Source of the DNA: Planococcus soli
GTDB taxonomy: Bacteria > Bacillota > Bacilli > Bacillales_A > Planococcaceae
Assembly: GCF_016881065.1 (NCBI RefSeq)
Contig: NZ_WXYN01000012.1
Coordinates: 62,001-126,000, forward strand
Length of the DNA: 64,000 bases
Reading direction: 5' to 3'
The notes under the pieces are model-generated. The model worked only from the letters and a program-made list of their open reading frames with translations. It ran no database searches and was not told the DNA's origin. Shown piece by piece: positions 9,312 through 17,062 of the stretch (position 1 is the first letter of the stretch; each line of letters begins with the position of its first letter). A program made the position numbers and the translations under genes.

Positions 9312-9407
9312 GTTTATGACCAAAATCATGGAAACGACGAGTGTCAAAGCGCTGATCGTCAACCCGATGCTCGTAAAAACGAGACCGAATGATTCTGTGA
9401 TGGTCAT
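9300..9407 (-). CDS. type I toxin, putative holin-like membrane peptide
   Basis: A 35-residue peptide: MTITESFGLV start, one hydrophobic helix (residues about 8-32) and a KKK tail. This is the build of Firmicutes type I toxins annotated as putative holin-like toxins (relatives of TxpA and BsrG), which insert in the membrane. The ATG at 9407 follows AAAGGGGGTGG. It is found only by reading this gap by hand. The promoter lies about 50 bases upstream with an extended -10, and a LexA-like box covers the -35 region. A convergent antisense RNA overlaps its 3' end. I am confident of the gene and of the two-RNA layout; toxicity is inferred. Confidence 0.8.
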   Translation of the reverse strand: MTITESFGLVFTSIGLTISALTLVVSMILVINKKK

Positions 9408-9463
9408 GTTACCACCCCCTTTCCTGGGGAATGGCCAAACCGCCCTCATACAGCTGTAACTTT

Positions 9464-9491
9464 ATTTTATCACAAAAAGAACGTATGTTCT
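9464..9491 (-). promoter_or_regulatory. toxin promoter with LexA-like SOS box
   Basis: Minus-strand extended -10 TGATAAAAT (hexamer 9464-9469). Covering the -35 region is the palindrome AGAACGTATGTTCT (9478-9491), with the core GAAC-N4-GTTC and the purine/pyrimidine pattern of the Bacillus LexA (DinR) box, 12 of 14 positions. The -35 itself is poor, as expected where the operator overlaps it. LexA control is inferred from the site alone. Confidence 0.65.
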
Positions 9492-9522
9492 ATTATTTCC
9501 ATAAATAATTTTAGCATTTACT

Positions 9523-9550
9523 AAAAAAAGCCATCTTTTAAGGACGGCTT
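9523..9550 (-). terminator. terminator at the end of rnz
   Basis: An eight-pair stem AAGCCGTC/GATGGCTT (one G-T pair) that contains the rnz stop codon, followed by seven T on the minus strand. Confidence 0.75.
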
Positions 9551-10497
9551 ACCTGTTTTTTCCTAATTTTTTTATCCTGCTGCACCCAGTCGAATTCGGC
9601 GAAGTCGTGGGCGACAAATCCCCGCGGGTGAATCTCCTTCATTTGCTTGAGCAGCAGTTTGTCGTCTTCCGGCAAAAAACGGGCGCTGATGTGGTTCATG
9701 ATCAAGGTATCAGCACCGGCTAAACGGGCTGTTTCCGCCGCATCGTAAACGGTTGAATGGCCATATTCACCTGCCATTTTTTTTGAGTTTCCATCAAACG
9801 TCGCTTCATGAACCAAAACGTCTGCATTTCGGCCCAGTGCTACGGCCGCTTCGCAAAAACGGGTATCTCCCAGAATAGTGACGATAAATCCAGGCTCTTC
9901 CGGCTCTGTCACATCCCCGCTCCGAACCCGCTGCCCATCCGCGATTTCCACATCTTCCCCGTTCTTCAATCTTGCCAGCATCGGACCTTTTGGGACGCCA
10001 AGCGCCAGCGCCTTGTTGACCAGCAGTTTCGGCGGCAACGGCTTTTGGGTGATGCGGAAGCCGTATGATGGGATGACATGGTTAAGTAACCGGGTTTCCA
10101 CTGTCATCAGCTCATCTTCAAACAGCAACCCCTCTGCCAACTCATGGAAGACAATTGGATACGTCAAATGGGTTCGGCTTAGCGTTAAAGTCATTTCGAT
10201 AAATTCTTTGATTCCAGCCGGCCCGTATATGTCCAACGCCTCGTCGCCGCCCTGGAATGAACGGGAGCCGAGCAAACCGGGCAAGCCAAATATATGATCG
10301 CCATGCAGGTGTGTGATGAAAATCTTTTCGATTTTCCGCGGCTTTACGGTCGTATGAAGAATCTGGTGCTGAGTTGCTTCTCCGCAGTCGAACAGCCAAA
10401 CCGTTCCCCGCTCTTCAAGCAATTTCAGCACCAGCGCAGAAGTATTGCGTTGTTTAGATGGCATTCCGGCACCGGTGCCCAGAAATAATAATTGCAT
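9538..10497 (-). CDS. rnz: ribonuclease Z
   Basis: Endonuclease that removes 3' trailers from tRNA precursors lacking an encoded CCA. A 319-residue metallo-beta-lactamase protein with the zinc motif HLHGDH at residues 63-68, the start MQLLFLGTGAGMPSKQRN that is near-identical among RNase Z proteins, the conserved LGDTRFCEAA segment, HEATF and a late NHISARF. The start at 10497 fits the family; a longer frame adds 30 unconserved residues. It begins seven bases after the dinB stop, so the two form a unit, as in the yqjH-yqjG area of Bacillus. Confidence 0.95.
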   Translation of the reverse strand: MQLLFLGTGAGMPSKQRNTSALVLKLLEERGTVWLFDCGEATQHQILHTTVKPRKIEKIFITHLHGDHIFGLPGLLGSRSFQGGDEALDIYGPAGIKEFIEMTLTLSRTHLTYPIVFHELAEGLLFEDELMTVETRLLNHVIPSYGFRITQKPLPPKLLVNKALALGVPKGPMLARLKNGEDVEIADGQRVRSGDVTEPEEPGFIVTILGDTRFCEAAVALGRNADVLVHEATFDGNSKKMAGEYGHSTVYDAAETARLAGADTLIMNHISARFLPEDDKLLLKQMKEIHPRGFVAHDFAEFDWVQQDKKIRKKQVSRP

Positions 10498-10504
10498 GCT
10501 TTCC

Positions 10505-11740
10505 CTACTTTCTTTCGTGATCGTCCAGAAAATCTTTGCTGAAACTTGTTTTTGAATCATAGTTTGCTTTTTTGATCTTTGTGCCACGCGTCAAGACACT
10601 TTTGCCAAATCGGCTTTCCAGTTGGGACATCAAATTAAGAATCGGTTCTTCGCGTGCGTGCTCCTGAAAATTAAAAATCGACAACTGTTCTGTCATATCG
10701 CCTTTATCGGCAACATTCGACACCGTGACACCGATCAGCCTTAGAGGCTCTCCGTTCCAATGCTTGGTGAACAGCTGCCAGGCGTTCCGGTGAATGTCAT
10801 CTGCTTTCCAGACAGTATTATTCAGAGTGACGCTGCGGGTTCTGTTTTTCCAATCCGAACTGCGCGTCTGGATGCTGACAGTTGGACCTGCCAGTTCTTT
10901 TGCCTCCAGGCGATTGGCCACTTTTTCACTGAGCTGGCGAAACAACGCTTTCAGATTTTGTTCATCCGTTTCATCCACTGGCAAAGTGGTGGAAGTGCCG
11001 ACGCTTTTTGTGTCATAAATTGAATCGGGATCTACTGGCCGGTCATCGACTCCATTAGCGCGAGCTTGCAGGCGCATGCCGTTTTTCCCCATCTTTTCTT
11101 TGACCAATCCTTCATTCGCTGCGGCCAATTCCCCGATGGTTTCAATTTTCAAGCTTTTCAGCCGTGCTGCCGTACTTTCACCGATGCCATGCATCTCAAT
11201 CACCGGCTTTGGCCACAGCATAGCCTTAATGTCGCGTTTTCGCAAAACCGTTATGCCAAGGGGTTTTTTCATGTCTGAAGCCGTTTTAGCCAGAAACTTG
11301 TTTGGAGCAATGCCGATCGAACAGGGCAGATCCAATTCAGCAAGCAGGCGCTGCTGAATTTCGTCCGCGATTTCCAACGCATGCCGCTGCTCGGCCAATT
11401 CAGTGACATCCACATACCCTTCATCAATCGATACCGGTTCCACCATTTCTGTATAGGAACGCAAAATTTCAAATATCGCTTTGGATGCGGCCCGGTAGCG
11501 CTCAAAGTTCGGGGGCAGGAGCAGAAGATCCGGATATTTCCGCTTGGCTTCATGCACCTGCATGGTGGTGTAGATGCCATGTGCCCGGGCTTCATAAGAA
11601 CAAGTGACAATTATGCCTCTCCGTTCTTTTGGATTGCCGGCAATTGCAATCGCTTTACCCTTCAACTCCGGGTTATGCGATTGTTCGACAGACGCATAAA
11701 AACTATTCATATCAATGTGGAAGATGATTCGACTGGCCAT
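10505..11740 (-). CDS. dinB: DNA polymerase IV (Y family)
   Basis: Error-prone translesion polymerase, 411 residues, near the 414 of YqjH. Catalytic carboxylates appear in IFHIDMNSFYASVE and PVSIDEGYVDVT, followed by the thumb with a helix-hairpin-helix segment (EMHGIGESTAARLKSLKI) and the little-finger domain with SVTLNNTVWKADD. The C-terminus is basic and may hold a clamp-binding peptide (QLSIFNF, about residues 365-371, a good beta-clamp motif). No LexA-type box is visible upstream, in contrast to the toxin gene 1.3 kb away, so this copy may not be SOS induced. Confidence 0.95.
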   Translation of the reverse strand: MASRIIFHIDMNSFYASVEQSHNPELKGKAIAIAGNPKERRGIIVTCSYEARAHGIYTTMQVHEAKRKYPDLLLLPPNFERYRAASKAIFEILRSYTEMVEPVSIDEGYVDVTELAEQRHALEIADEIQQRLLAELDLPCSIGIAPNKFLAKTASDMKKPLGITVLRKRDIKAMLWPKPVIEMHGIGESTAARLKSLKIETIGELAAANEGLVKEKMGKNGMRLQARANGVDDRPVDPDSIYDTKSVGTSTTLPVDETDEQNLKALFRQLSEKVANRLEAKELAGPTVSIQTRSSDWKNRTRSVTLNNTVWKADDIHRNAWQLFTKHWNGEPLRLIGVTVSNVADKGDMTEQLSIFNFQEHAREEPILNLMSQLESRFGKSVLTRGTKIKKANYDSKTSFSKDFLDDHERK

Positions 11741-11777
11741 GAAAATCGCTCTTCTTTCCGTTTTCTTTCAGTGTATC

Positions 11778-11812
11778 AAAAAAAGAGGGAACATACATCC
11801 TGTTCCCTCTTT
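11778..11812 (-). terminator. terminator after the M20 peptidase gene
   Basis: A perfect 12-pair stem (11782-11793 with 11801-11812) followed by T residues on the minus strand. It separates the mce-mmdA-peptidase unit from dinB-rnz. Confidence 0.85.
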
Positions 11813-11829
11813 CCTGCAACTTCAATTAT

Positions 11830-12948
11830 TTAGTTCAGGGCTGATTCTTTGACGATTTCTACGAGCAATTCGGTCAGTTTTTCAAGTTCCTCGATCGGCA
11901 TGCGCTCATTTTTCGTGTGGATTTCTTCATAACCGACACATAGATTGACAGTTGGTATGCCAAAGCCGTTAAAGATATTGGCATCGCTGCCGCCGCCGCT
12001 TGTCAGGATCGGTGACGGGCGGCCAATTTTAGCGGCTGCTTTTTGGGCAATTTCCACAACTGGATCCATATCGTCAAAATGAAATCCTGGATACATGAGC
12101 TTGACTTCCGTTTCTGCACGTCCACCCATTTTTTCAGCCATCTGTTCGAATACTGATTCCATATGGGTGGTTTGACTTGCCAGTTTGTCTTCACTGATCG
12201 AACGCGCTTCCGATAGAATATTGACTTCGTCGCAGACGATATTAGTGGCTCTGCCGCCTTCAAAACGGCCGATATTGGCCGTAGTTTCAGAATCAATGCG
12301 TCCAAGCGTCATTTTAGCGATTGCTTTAGCGGCAATGGTGATAGCCGAGACGCCTTTCTCCGGTGCCACACCTGCATGTGCCGTTTTCCCGTGAATGGTC
12401 GTCCACAATTTCGCCTGATTCGGGGCTGCTGTGACAATGCCGCCCACTTTGCCGTCGCTGTCGACCGCATAGCCGTATTTAGCAATCAACAAAGACGAGT
12501 CCAGTTCCTTTGCACCAACCAAACCGCTTTCTTCTCCAGCCGTAATTACTAATTGAATATCACCGTGTTCAATTTGCTGTTCCTGAAGCACGCGGATCAT
12601 TTCAAACAAAGCCGCTATGCCGGCTTTGTCGTCTGCTCCCAGTATGGTCGTACCGTCCGAGTAGACATAGCCATCACGGATTTCAGGTTTGACGCCAACA
12701 CCCGGCGTAACCGTGTCCATATGAACCGTAAAATAAATAGCCGGAACTTCGCTCAATGTACCGCGCAGCGTAGCGATGATATTGCCTGCACCGTGGCCGG
12801 TAACTGCCGCGGATTCGTCAATCGCTACATGAAAGCCCATCGCTTCCAATTTGGTTTGCAGCACAGCTGCGATTTCGCCTTCGTGTTTGGTTTCGGAATC
12901 TATTTGAAGCAGTTCCAAAAATTCGTTCATCAGTCTTTCGTTATTCAT
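11830..12948 (-). CDS. M20-family metallopeptidase, tripeptidase T-like (YqjE)
   Basis: A 372-residue zinc aminopeptidase-like protein. Metal ligands of the M20 fold are visible: VHMDTV (about residue 75), LGADDKAG with the bridging aspartate, and TAGEESGLVGA with the catalytic glutamate. The dimerization lid follows (GKTAHAGVAPEKG), and a late GGGSDANIF holds the last ligand region. It matches B. subtilis YqjE, often called a PepT homologue; the natural substrate is unproven. It is the last gene of a unit with mmdA and mce (20-base gap), the same order as yqjC-yqjD-yqjE in Bacillus. Confidence 0.9.
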   Translation of the reverse strand: MNNERLMNEFLELLQIDSETKHEGEIAAVLQTKLEAMGFHVAIDESAAVTGHGAGNIIATLRGTLSEVPAIYFTVHMDTVTPGVGVKPEIRDGYVYSDGTTILGADDKAGIAALFEMIRVLQEQQIEHGDIQLVITAGEESGLVGAKELDSSLLIAKYGYAVDSDGKVGGIVTAAPNQAKLWTTIHGKTAHAGVAPEKGVSAITIAAKAIAKMTLGRIDSETTANIGRFEGGRATNIVCDEVNILSEARSISEDKLASQTTHMESVFEQMAEKMGGRAETEVKLMYPGFHFDDMDPVVEIAQKAAAKIGRPSPILTSGGGSDANIFNGFGIPTVNLCVGYEEIHTKNERMPIEELEKLTELLVEIVKESALN

Positions 12949-12968
12949 CTAAAGCACCTCTTCTATAC

Positions 12969-14510
12969 TTACAGCGGCATATTGCCGTGTTTTTTGGCTG
13001 GACGTGTATCTTTTTTATTGCGCATCATTTCTAATGCCTGAATCAGTTTGATGCGGGTTTCACGCGGATCGATGACGTCATCAACCATGCCCCGTGCTGC
13101 TGCAACATAGGGGTTCGCGAATTTCACACGGTATTCCTCGATTTTTGCTGCACGGGTTTCTTCCGGATTATCGCTTGCTGAGATTTCACGGGCAAAAATG
13201 ATATTGGCAGCGCCATTGGGTCCCATCACCGCGATTTCCGCATTTGGCCATGAATACACCAAGTCGGCACCGATCGATTTGGAATTCAGCGCTACATATG
13301 CACCCCCATAAGCTTTTCGAAGAATAACCGTCATTTTAGGGACGGTCGCTTCCGAATAGGCATACAGAATTTTCGCGCCGTGGCGGATGATGCCGCCATG
13401 TTCCTGCTTGATGCCCGGGAAAAAGCCGGTAACGTCTTCGAACGTAATCAGCGGAATGTTGAACGAATCGCAGAACCGGATAAAGCGTGCTGCCTTATCG
13501 GAAGAATCAATGTCAAGCCCGCCTGCCATAACTTTTGGCTGGTTGCAGACAAGTCCGACTGTTTCACCTTTAATGCGTGCAAGGCCCACCACAATATTGC
13601 GGGCAAATTCAGGCTGCACTTCCATAAAGCTGTCCCTGTCCACCACTTGCTCGACCACTTTTCGCACATCGTATGGACGAATCGCTTCGTATGGTACGAC
13701 ATCAGCCAGATCCGGACGGTAATCGTCATCTTCGCCGCCATCAAGGCGCGGCGGCATTTCTGTATTGTTTTGCGGCAAATAGCTAATTAGTTGACGGACC
13801 ATCTCCAGTACTTTTTGTTCTGATTCGCCGCGGAAGTGGGCGTTCCCACTGATTGCTGTATGTACTCTCGATCCCCCAAGATCCTCAGAGGAAATTTTTT
13901 CACCTGTGACGGTTTCGATGACTTTCGGACCTGTAATGAACATTTGACTCGTTTTATCCACCATGAAAACAAAATCCGTAATAGCGGGCGAATAAACGGC
14001 TCCGCCTGCAGAAGGTCCCATAATGACAGAAATTTGCGGTATGACACCTGAATAAATGGAATTGCGGTAGAAAATTTGGCCATAGCCGTCAAGTGACAGG
14101 ACGCCTTCCTGGATACGCGCACCGCCGGAATCGTTCAAACCGATAAACGGCGCACCGTTGCGCGCCGCCAAGTCCATGACATTGGCAATTTTTTTTGCGT
14201 GCATTTCACCTAGAGCTCCACCGAAAACGGTAAAATCCTGCGAAAACAAGTAAATGGGTCTGCCATTTACTTTGCCGTATCCGGTCACAACGCCTTCTCC
14301 AGGTCCTTTGGCCATGCCGAAATCCGTCGTGCGATGTTCTACAAAAGGGCTCAACTCGACAAAAGAATCTTCATCAAGCAATAAGTCAATGCGCTCGCGT
14401 GCTGTCAGCTTACCTTTTTCATGTTGTTTGGCAATACGCTCTTCGCCGCCGCCCAGCTCGATTTCACGCTTGCGGTCGTACAATTCATTGATTCTTTCAT
14501 AAATGTCCAT
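12969..14510 (-). CDS. mmdA: acyl-CoA carboxylase carboxyltransferase subunit (methylmalonyl/propionyl-CoA type, YqjD)
   Basis: A 513-residue carboxyltransferase with the two crotonase-like halves of propionyl-CoA carboxylase beta chains. Visible are GLNDSGGARIQEG in the first half (CoA and oxyanion region) and PLITFEDVTGFFPG plus YGGAYVAL in the second. It moves CO2 between biotin and propionyl-CoA. Biotin carboxylase and biotin carrier are not in this operon; accC and accB lie 30 kb away and could serve. The ATG at 14510 gives MDIYERINELYDRKREIE, as in YqjD. A GTG at 14528 overlaps the upstream stop but has no binding site. Confidence 0.93.
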   Translation of the reverse strand: MDIYERINELYDRKREIELGGGEERIAKQHEKGKLTARERIDLLLDEDSFVELSPFVEHRTTDFGMAKGPGEGVVTGYGKVNGRPIYLFSQDFTVFGGALGEMHAKKIANVMDLAARNGAPFIGLNDSGGARIQEGVLSLDGYGQIFYRNSIYSGVIPQISVIMGPSAGGAVYSPAITDFVFMVDKTSQMFITGPKVIETVTGEKISSEDLGGSRVHTAISGNAHFRGESEQKVLEMVRQLISYLPQNNTEMPPRLDGGEDDDYRPDLADVVPYEAIRPYDVRKVVEQVVDRDSFMEVQPEFARNIVVGLARIKGETVGLVCNQPKVMAGGLDIDSSDKAARFIRFCDSFNIPLITFEDVTGFFPGIKQEHGGIIRHGAKILYAYSEATVPKMTVILRKAYGGAYVALNSKSIGADLVYSWPNAEIAVMGPNGAANIIFAREISASDNPEETRAAKIEEYRVKFANPYVAAARGMVDDVIDPRETRIKLIQALEMMRNKKDTRPAKKHGNMPL

Positions 14511-14524
14511 TTCCCCACTCCCAA

Positions 14525-14923
14525 TCACTCTTTTTCACAAAGTTCGTATAATACCCCGTTCGATGATTTCGGATGCAAAAATGCCACCATAGCTCCTCCG
14601 GCACCTTGATTCGGCTTGTCGCTCAGCAGGCGAACGCCGTTGTCGCGCAGCTCTTCCATGCGCTGTTCGATGTTTTCAACGCCAAACGCAATGTGGTGGA
14701 TGCCTTCGCCTTTTTTCTCCAGAAATTTAAAGATGGCGCTTTCATCATCCATTGGTTCCAGCAGCTCCAGCTTGACGTTGCCGGCATCGATAAACGCGAC
14801 ACGCACTTTCTGCGTTTCCACTTCTTCAATTTTCATTAGCGGGAGCCCAAGTGTTTCCGTGTAATAAGGAAGGACAGCATTCAAATCCCGCACAGCGATT
14901 CCGATATGATCTACTTTCTTCAT
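14525..14923 (-). CDS. mce: methylmalonyl-CoA epimerase
   Basis: A 132-residue VOC-fold protein. Paired beta-alpha-beta-beta-beta modules begin with VDHIGIAVRDL and IHHIAFGVENI, each supplying a metal-ligand histidine, and a glutamate ligand lies in the C-terminal VLYELCE. It interconverts (S)- and (R)-methylmalonyl-CoA, linking the carboxylase MmdA next door with the mutase MutAB encoded 3.2 kb further on. The ATG at 14923 is nine bases after AAGGAA; a GTG three codons earlier touches the binding site. First gene of the mce-mmdA-peptidase unit. Confidence 0.93.
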   Translation of the reverse strand: MKKVDHIGIAVRDLNAVLPYYTETLGLPLMKIEEVETQKVRVAFIDAGNVKLELLEPMDDESAIFKFLEKKGEGIHHIAFGVENIEQRMEELRDNGVRLLSDKPNQGAGGAMVAFLHPKSSNGVLYELCEKE

Positions 14924-15021
14924 CCTTTTCACTTCCTTTTTTGACTTCTCTCTTATTGTACAGATTCGCTGTCGAAAACTCTAGCTGTTAGCGAATATTT
15001 GGAAAACAGTCAGCATGCCTC

Positions 15022-15050
15022 TTCAACTCTCCATGAAAATATGATATGAT
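15022..15050 (+). promoter_or_regulatory. sigma-A promoter of the Prli42 gene
   Basis: TTCAAC, a 17-bp spacer and TATGAT, placed 39 bases before the start codon. Confidence 0.65.
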
Positions 15051-15088
15051 TTGCACATAGATCTGATTGAAAAAGGAGTTTTCCGCTG

Positions 15089-15184
15089 ATGAGAAATGCC
15101 GCTTTCCGCAAGTTTATCGTCTACGCAATGATCGCCATCATGCTGTTATCAAGTTTACTGATGGGATTGAGCTTTGTAATTTAA
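15089..15184 (+). CDS. prli42: stressosome-associated miniprotein Prli42
   Basis: A 31-residue membrane miniprotein: a basic N-terminus (MRNAAFRKF) followed by one hydrophobic helix with the LLSSLLMG core. Length, charge pattern and sequence match Prli42, found in Listeria as the membrane anchor that links the stressosome protein RsbR to the envelope. It has a clear ribosome binding site (AAAGGAG, ten bases upstream), its own promoter and a perfect 16-pair terminator right behind, so it is a one-gene unit. It is too short for most gene finders. Stressosome genes themselves are not in this window. Confidence 0.85.
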   Translation: MRNAAFRKFIVYAMIAIMLLSSLLMGLSFVI

Positions 15185-15192
15185 TAGAATTT

Positions 15193-15230
15193 AAAAGCAG
15201 CAAGAGCCGAGGGCTCTTGCTGCTTTTTAT
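15193..15230 (+). terminator. terminator after the Prli42 gene
   Basis: A perfect 16-pair stem (15193-15208 with 15212-15227), a three-base loop and a T run, nine bases past the stop codon. Confidence 0.9.
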
Positions 15231-15242
15231 TTAAGATTATTT

Positions 15243-15535
15243 CTGTCTTATGCCCGGCAGAGCTACACCGGCGCTTCCGCTTTTCTTGTTGTCCAGACTC
15301 CAGCGCCCAGTCCCTCGAGTCGCTTCAGTTTTACCAAGAATGGCAAAGAACGCCATTCTCGGTAAAACTTCCAGCGCTTGTCGGGACTACACGGGCGCTT
15401 CCGCTTTTCTTTGTCCAGACTCCAGAAGCCAGATTCTAGGGTCATAAGCTGCTCCAGCTGTGCGGCTGAAAACATGCCGCTTCGCCGGAGCCTCTTATGC
15501 CCGTCGAATCTACACGGCTTCTTCCGCTTTTCTTG
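15243..15535. repeat. dispersed intergenic repeat cluster (three copies of the end motif)
   Basis: Three copies of an end motif like CTTATGCCCGTCGAATCTAC followed by a GGCGCTTCCGCTTTTC-like tail occur at about 15247-15289, 15376-15410 and 15493-15530. Between them are copies of a second block (TTGTCCAGACTCCAG...) and a near-perfect 17-pair hairpin at 15328-15368. Related copies lie at 23455-23495 and, inverted, at 48887-49060. The right end runs into the 3' end of the YqjA-like gene and supplies its last codons and stop. No coding signal is seen, and it accounts for the gap 15231-15509. Confidence 0.8.
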
Positions 15536-16502
15536 TATGAAATCCTTTATAGGATTGCTTGATCTCCAGGTAGGATTCCATTTCGTGAATGACCTGATAG
15601 AGTTCGGCCATTGCCAGGAATTTTTCGTGGCTATCCGGCAAAGGCAATTCGGCAAAGTTCTCTTTGACTTTGTCCAGTTTTGAGATGTAGCGGTATGCGG
15701 TATTGCCTGAATGAACATGTTCAGATAAATCTTCCAGGAAATCGGCTACCAGATCCGTTTGGTCCACGATTACCGGCAAAGTTGTGATTTTCGGCAAAAT
15801 GCGTTCGATGATTTCGAGTTGCTGTTTCCTCATTTCAAAATAATGATAATACTTGTTTTCGTGCCGTGTAATATGATTTTCAACATCCTGGTAAGCTAAA
15901 GCTTTGGCACTCTCCAGCAGTTTTCGGGCTTCCATCAGTTCCTTGCCGCTCCAGACTGATTCCCCTTCACGCAAATAGACGGCAATTTCGCGGAATATGG
16001 ATGCATATAAATTTTCAATTTCATAACGGTAGTTTTCCAGCTTTTTCTCGATGCTTGGCATGTACATATTGACTGCCAATGCCGTACCGAACCCTACCAG
16101 CATCAAAATCAATTCATTGACAAGCAAATCAAAATTCAAATTTTTGGCATCGTATAAATGCAAAAGGATAACGGAACTGGAGACAAAACCGTCCTGGAAC
16201 CGCAGCGTCACCAGTAATGGAATAAAGAGGACAATGAGGATACCGATCATAATCGGGTGATAAGCGATTCCTTCAAAAAAGATAAATGCATATAAGATTC
16301 CGATCAAACTGGCGATAAAGCGGGAAAAAGCGGCCCGAATTGATTTTTTCTTTGTCGGTTGTATACAGAGAATAGTCAAAATACCAGCAGAAACATAGTA
16401 GTCGAGCTGCAGCAGCTGCGCAAGATAAATCGCAATTGCCACGCCCAGTGCGGTTTTCATCGTTCGATACCCAATGGAAAAAGGCTTTAGATTCAGCTTC
16501 AT
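15510..16502 (-). CDS. YqjA-like membrane protein, aromatic acid exporter (FUSC/ArAE) family
   Basis: A 330-residue protein with about six membrane helices in the first 160 residues (start MKLNLKPFSIGYRTMKTALG) and a long helical cytoplasmic half. This is the build of YqjA of B. subtilis and the bacterial aromatic acid exporter family. Function in Firmicutes is unproven. The ATG at 16502 follows GGAGGGG. The last residues (RKAEEAV) and the TAG stop are read from the end of the dispersed repeat at 15243-15535, so the original C-terminus was probably altered by the repeat. It is separated from brxB by a terminator. Confidence 0.87.
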   Translation of the reverse strand: MKLNLKPFSIGYRTMKTALGVAIAIYLAQLLQLDYYVSAGILTILCIQPTKKKSIRAAFSRFIASLIGILYAFIFFEGIAYHPIMIGILIVLFIPLLVTLRFQDGFVSSSVILLHLYDAKNLNFDLLVNELILMLVGFGTALAVNMYMPSIEKKLENYRYEIENLYASIFREIAVYLREGESVWSGKELMEARKLLESAKALAYQDVENHITRHENKYYHYFEMRKQQLEIIERILPKITTLPVIVDQTDLVADFLEDLSEHVHSGNTAYRYISKLDKVKENFAELPLPDSHEKFLAMAELYQVIHEMESYLEIKQSYKGFHTRKAEEAV

Positions 16503-16524
16503 TGTCCCCTCCAAATTTTGACAT

Positions 16525-16551
16525 GAAAAAAATGCCCCCAAAAGAGGCATT
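16525..16551 (-). terminator. terminator after brxB
   Basis: Stem AATGCC/GGCATT with flanking weak pairs, followed by seven T on the minus strand, six bases past the brxB stop. Confidence 0.65.
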
Positions 16552-16556
16552 CCTTC

Positions 16557-16997
16557 TTAAACTTCGTCGCAATGCTGTTCGAATATCGCTTGGATATGAG
16601 TGATAACAGACATTGGATCGTGGCCTTCGATTTCGTGGCGGCCAATTTCATCAACCATTTTCCCATCTTTTAAAAAGACGAATGATGGAGAAGACGGCAA
16701 GTGGTCATCACCGAAAATTGCGCGTGCTTGAGCAGTCGCTTCCTTGTCCTGTCCGGCAAAAACAGTGAACAAGTTGTCCGGACGTTTGTCGTAATGGATT
16801 GAATGCAAAGCTGCCGGGCGTGCAATGCCGCCTGCGCATCCGCATACAGAGTTGACCATGACAAGGCTCGTGCCTTTTTGTGAAAAGGCTTCATTTACCG
16901 CTTCAGCTGTTTCAAGCTGTGTATATCCACCGTCAATCAATTCCTGGCGGGCTTGTGTAGCTATATCATTCATTAGGAAATTAAAATCCATGCTCAT
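16557..16997 (-). CDS. brxB: bacilliredoxin BrxB/YqiW family
   Basis: A 146-residue thioredoxin-fold protein that removes bacillithiol from mixed disulfides on proteins. The active site is the unusual CGC of the family, seen as [15 protein letters not shown] (about residues 49-63). The rest follows YqiW closely ([31 protein letters not shown]). The ATG at 16997 gives MSMDFNF, in line with MNMDFNF of YqiW, with AAGGAG nine bases upstream. It implies bacillithiol as the low-molecular-weight thiol of this organism. Alone between meaB and the YqjA-like gene. Confidence 0.93.
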   Translation of the reverse strand: MSMDFNFLMNDIATQARQELIDGGYTQLETAEAVNEAFSQKGTSLVMVNSVCGCAGGIARPAALHSIHYDKRPDNLFTVFAGQDKEATAQARAIFGDDHLPSSPSFVFLKDGKMVDEIGRHEIEGHDPMSVITHIQAIFEQHCDEV

Positions 16998-17062
16998 CAA
17001 ATATCACTCCTTATAATTGCTTCTCTAATCATAGCAGGTGTTCAACCGACTTGCAAAAAAGC

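Noticed and set aside
11741-11829. LexA box before dinB
   Set aside because: No GAAC-N4-GTTC palindrome is present in the gap; the only one I noticed in the window is at 9478-9491, before the toxin.
15243-15535. CRISPR-like array
   Set aside because: Copies are few, unequal in length, alternate with a second block and also occur dispersed and inverted elsewhere; no spacer pattern and no cas genes.
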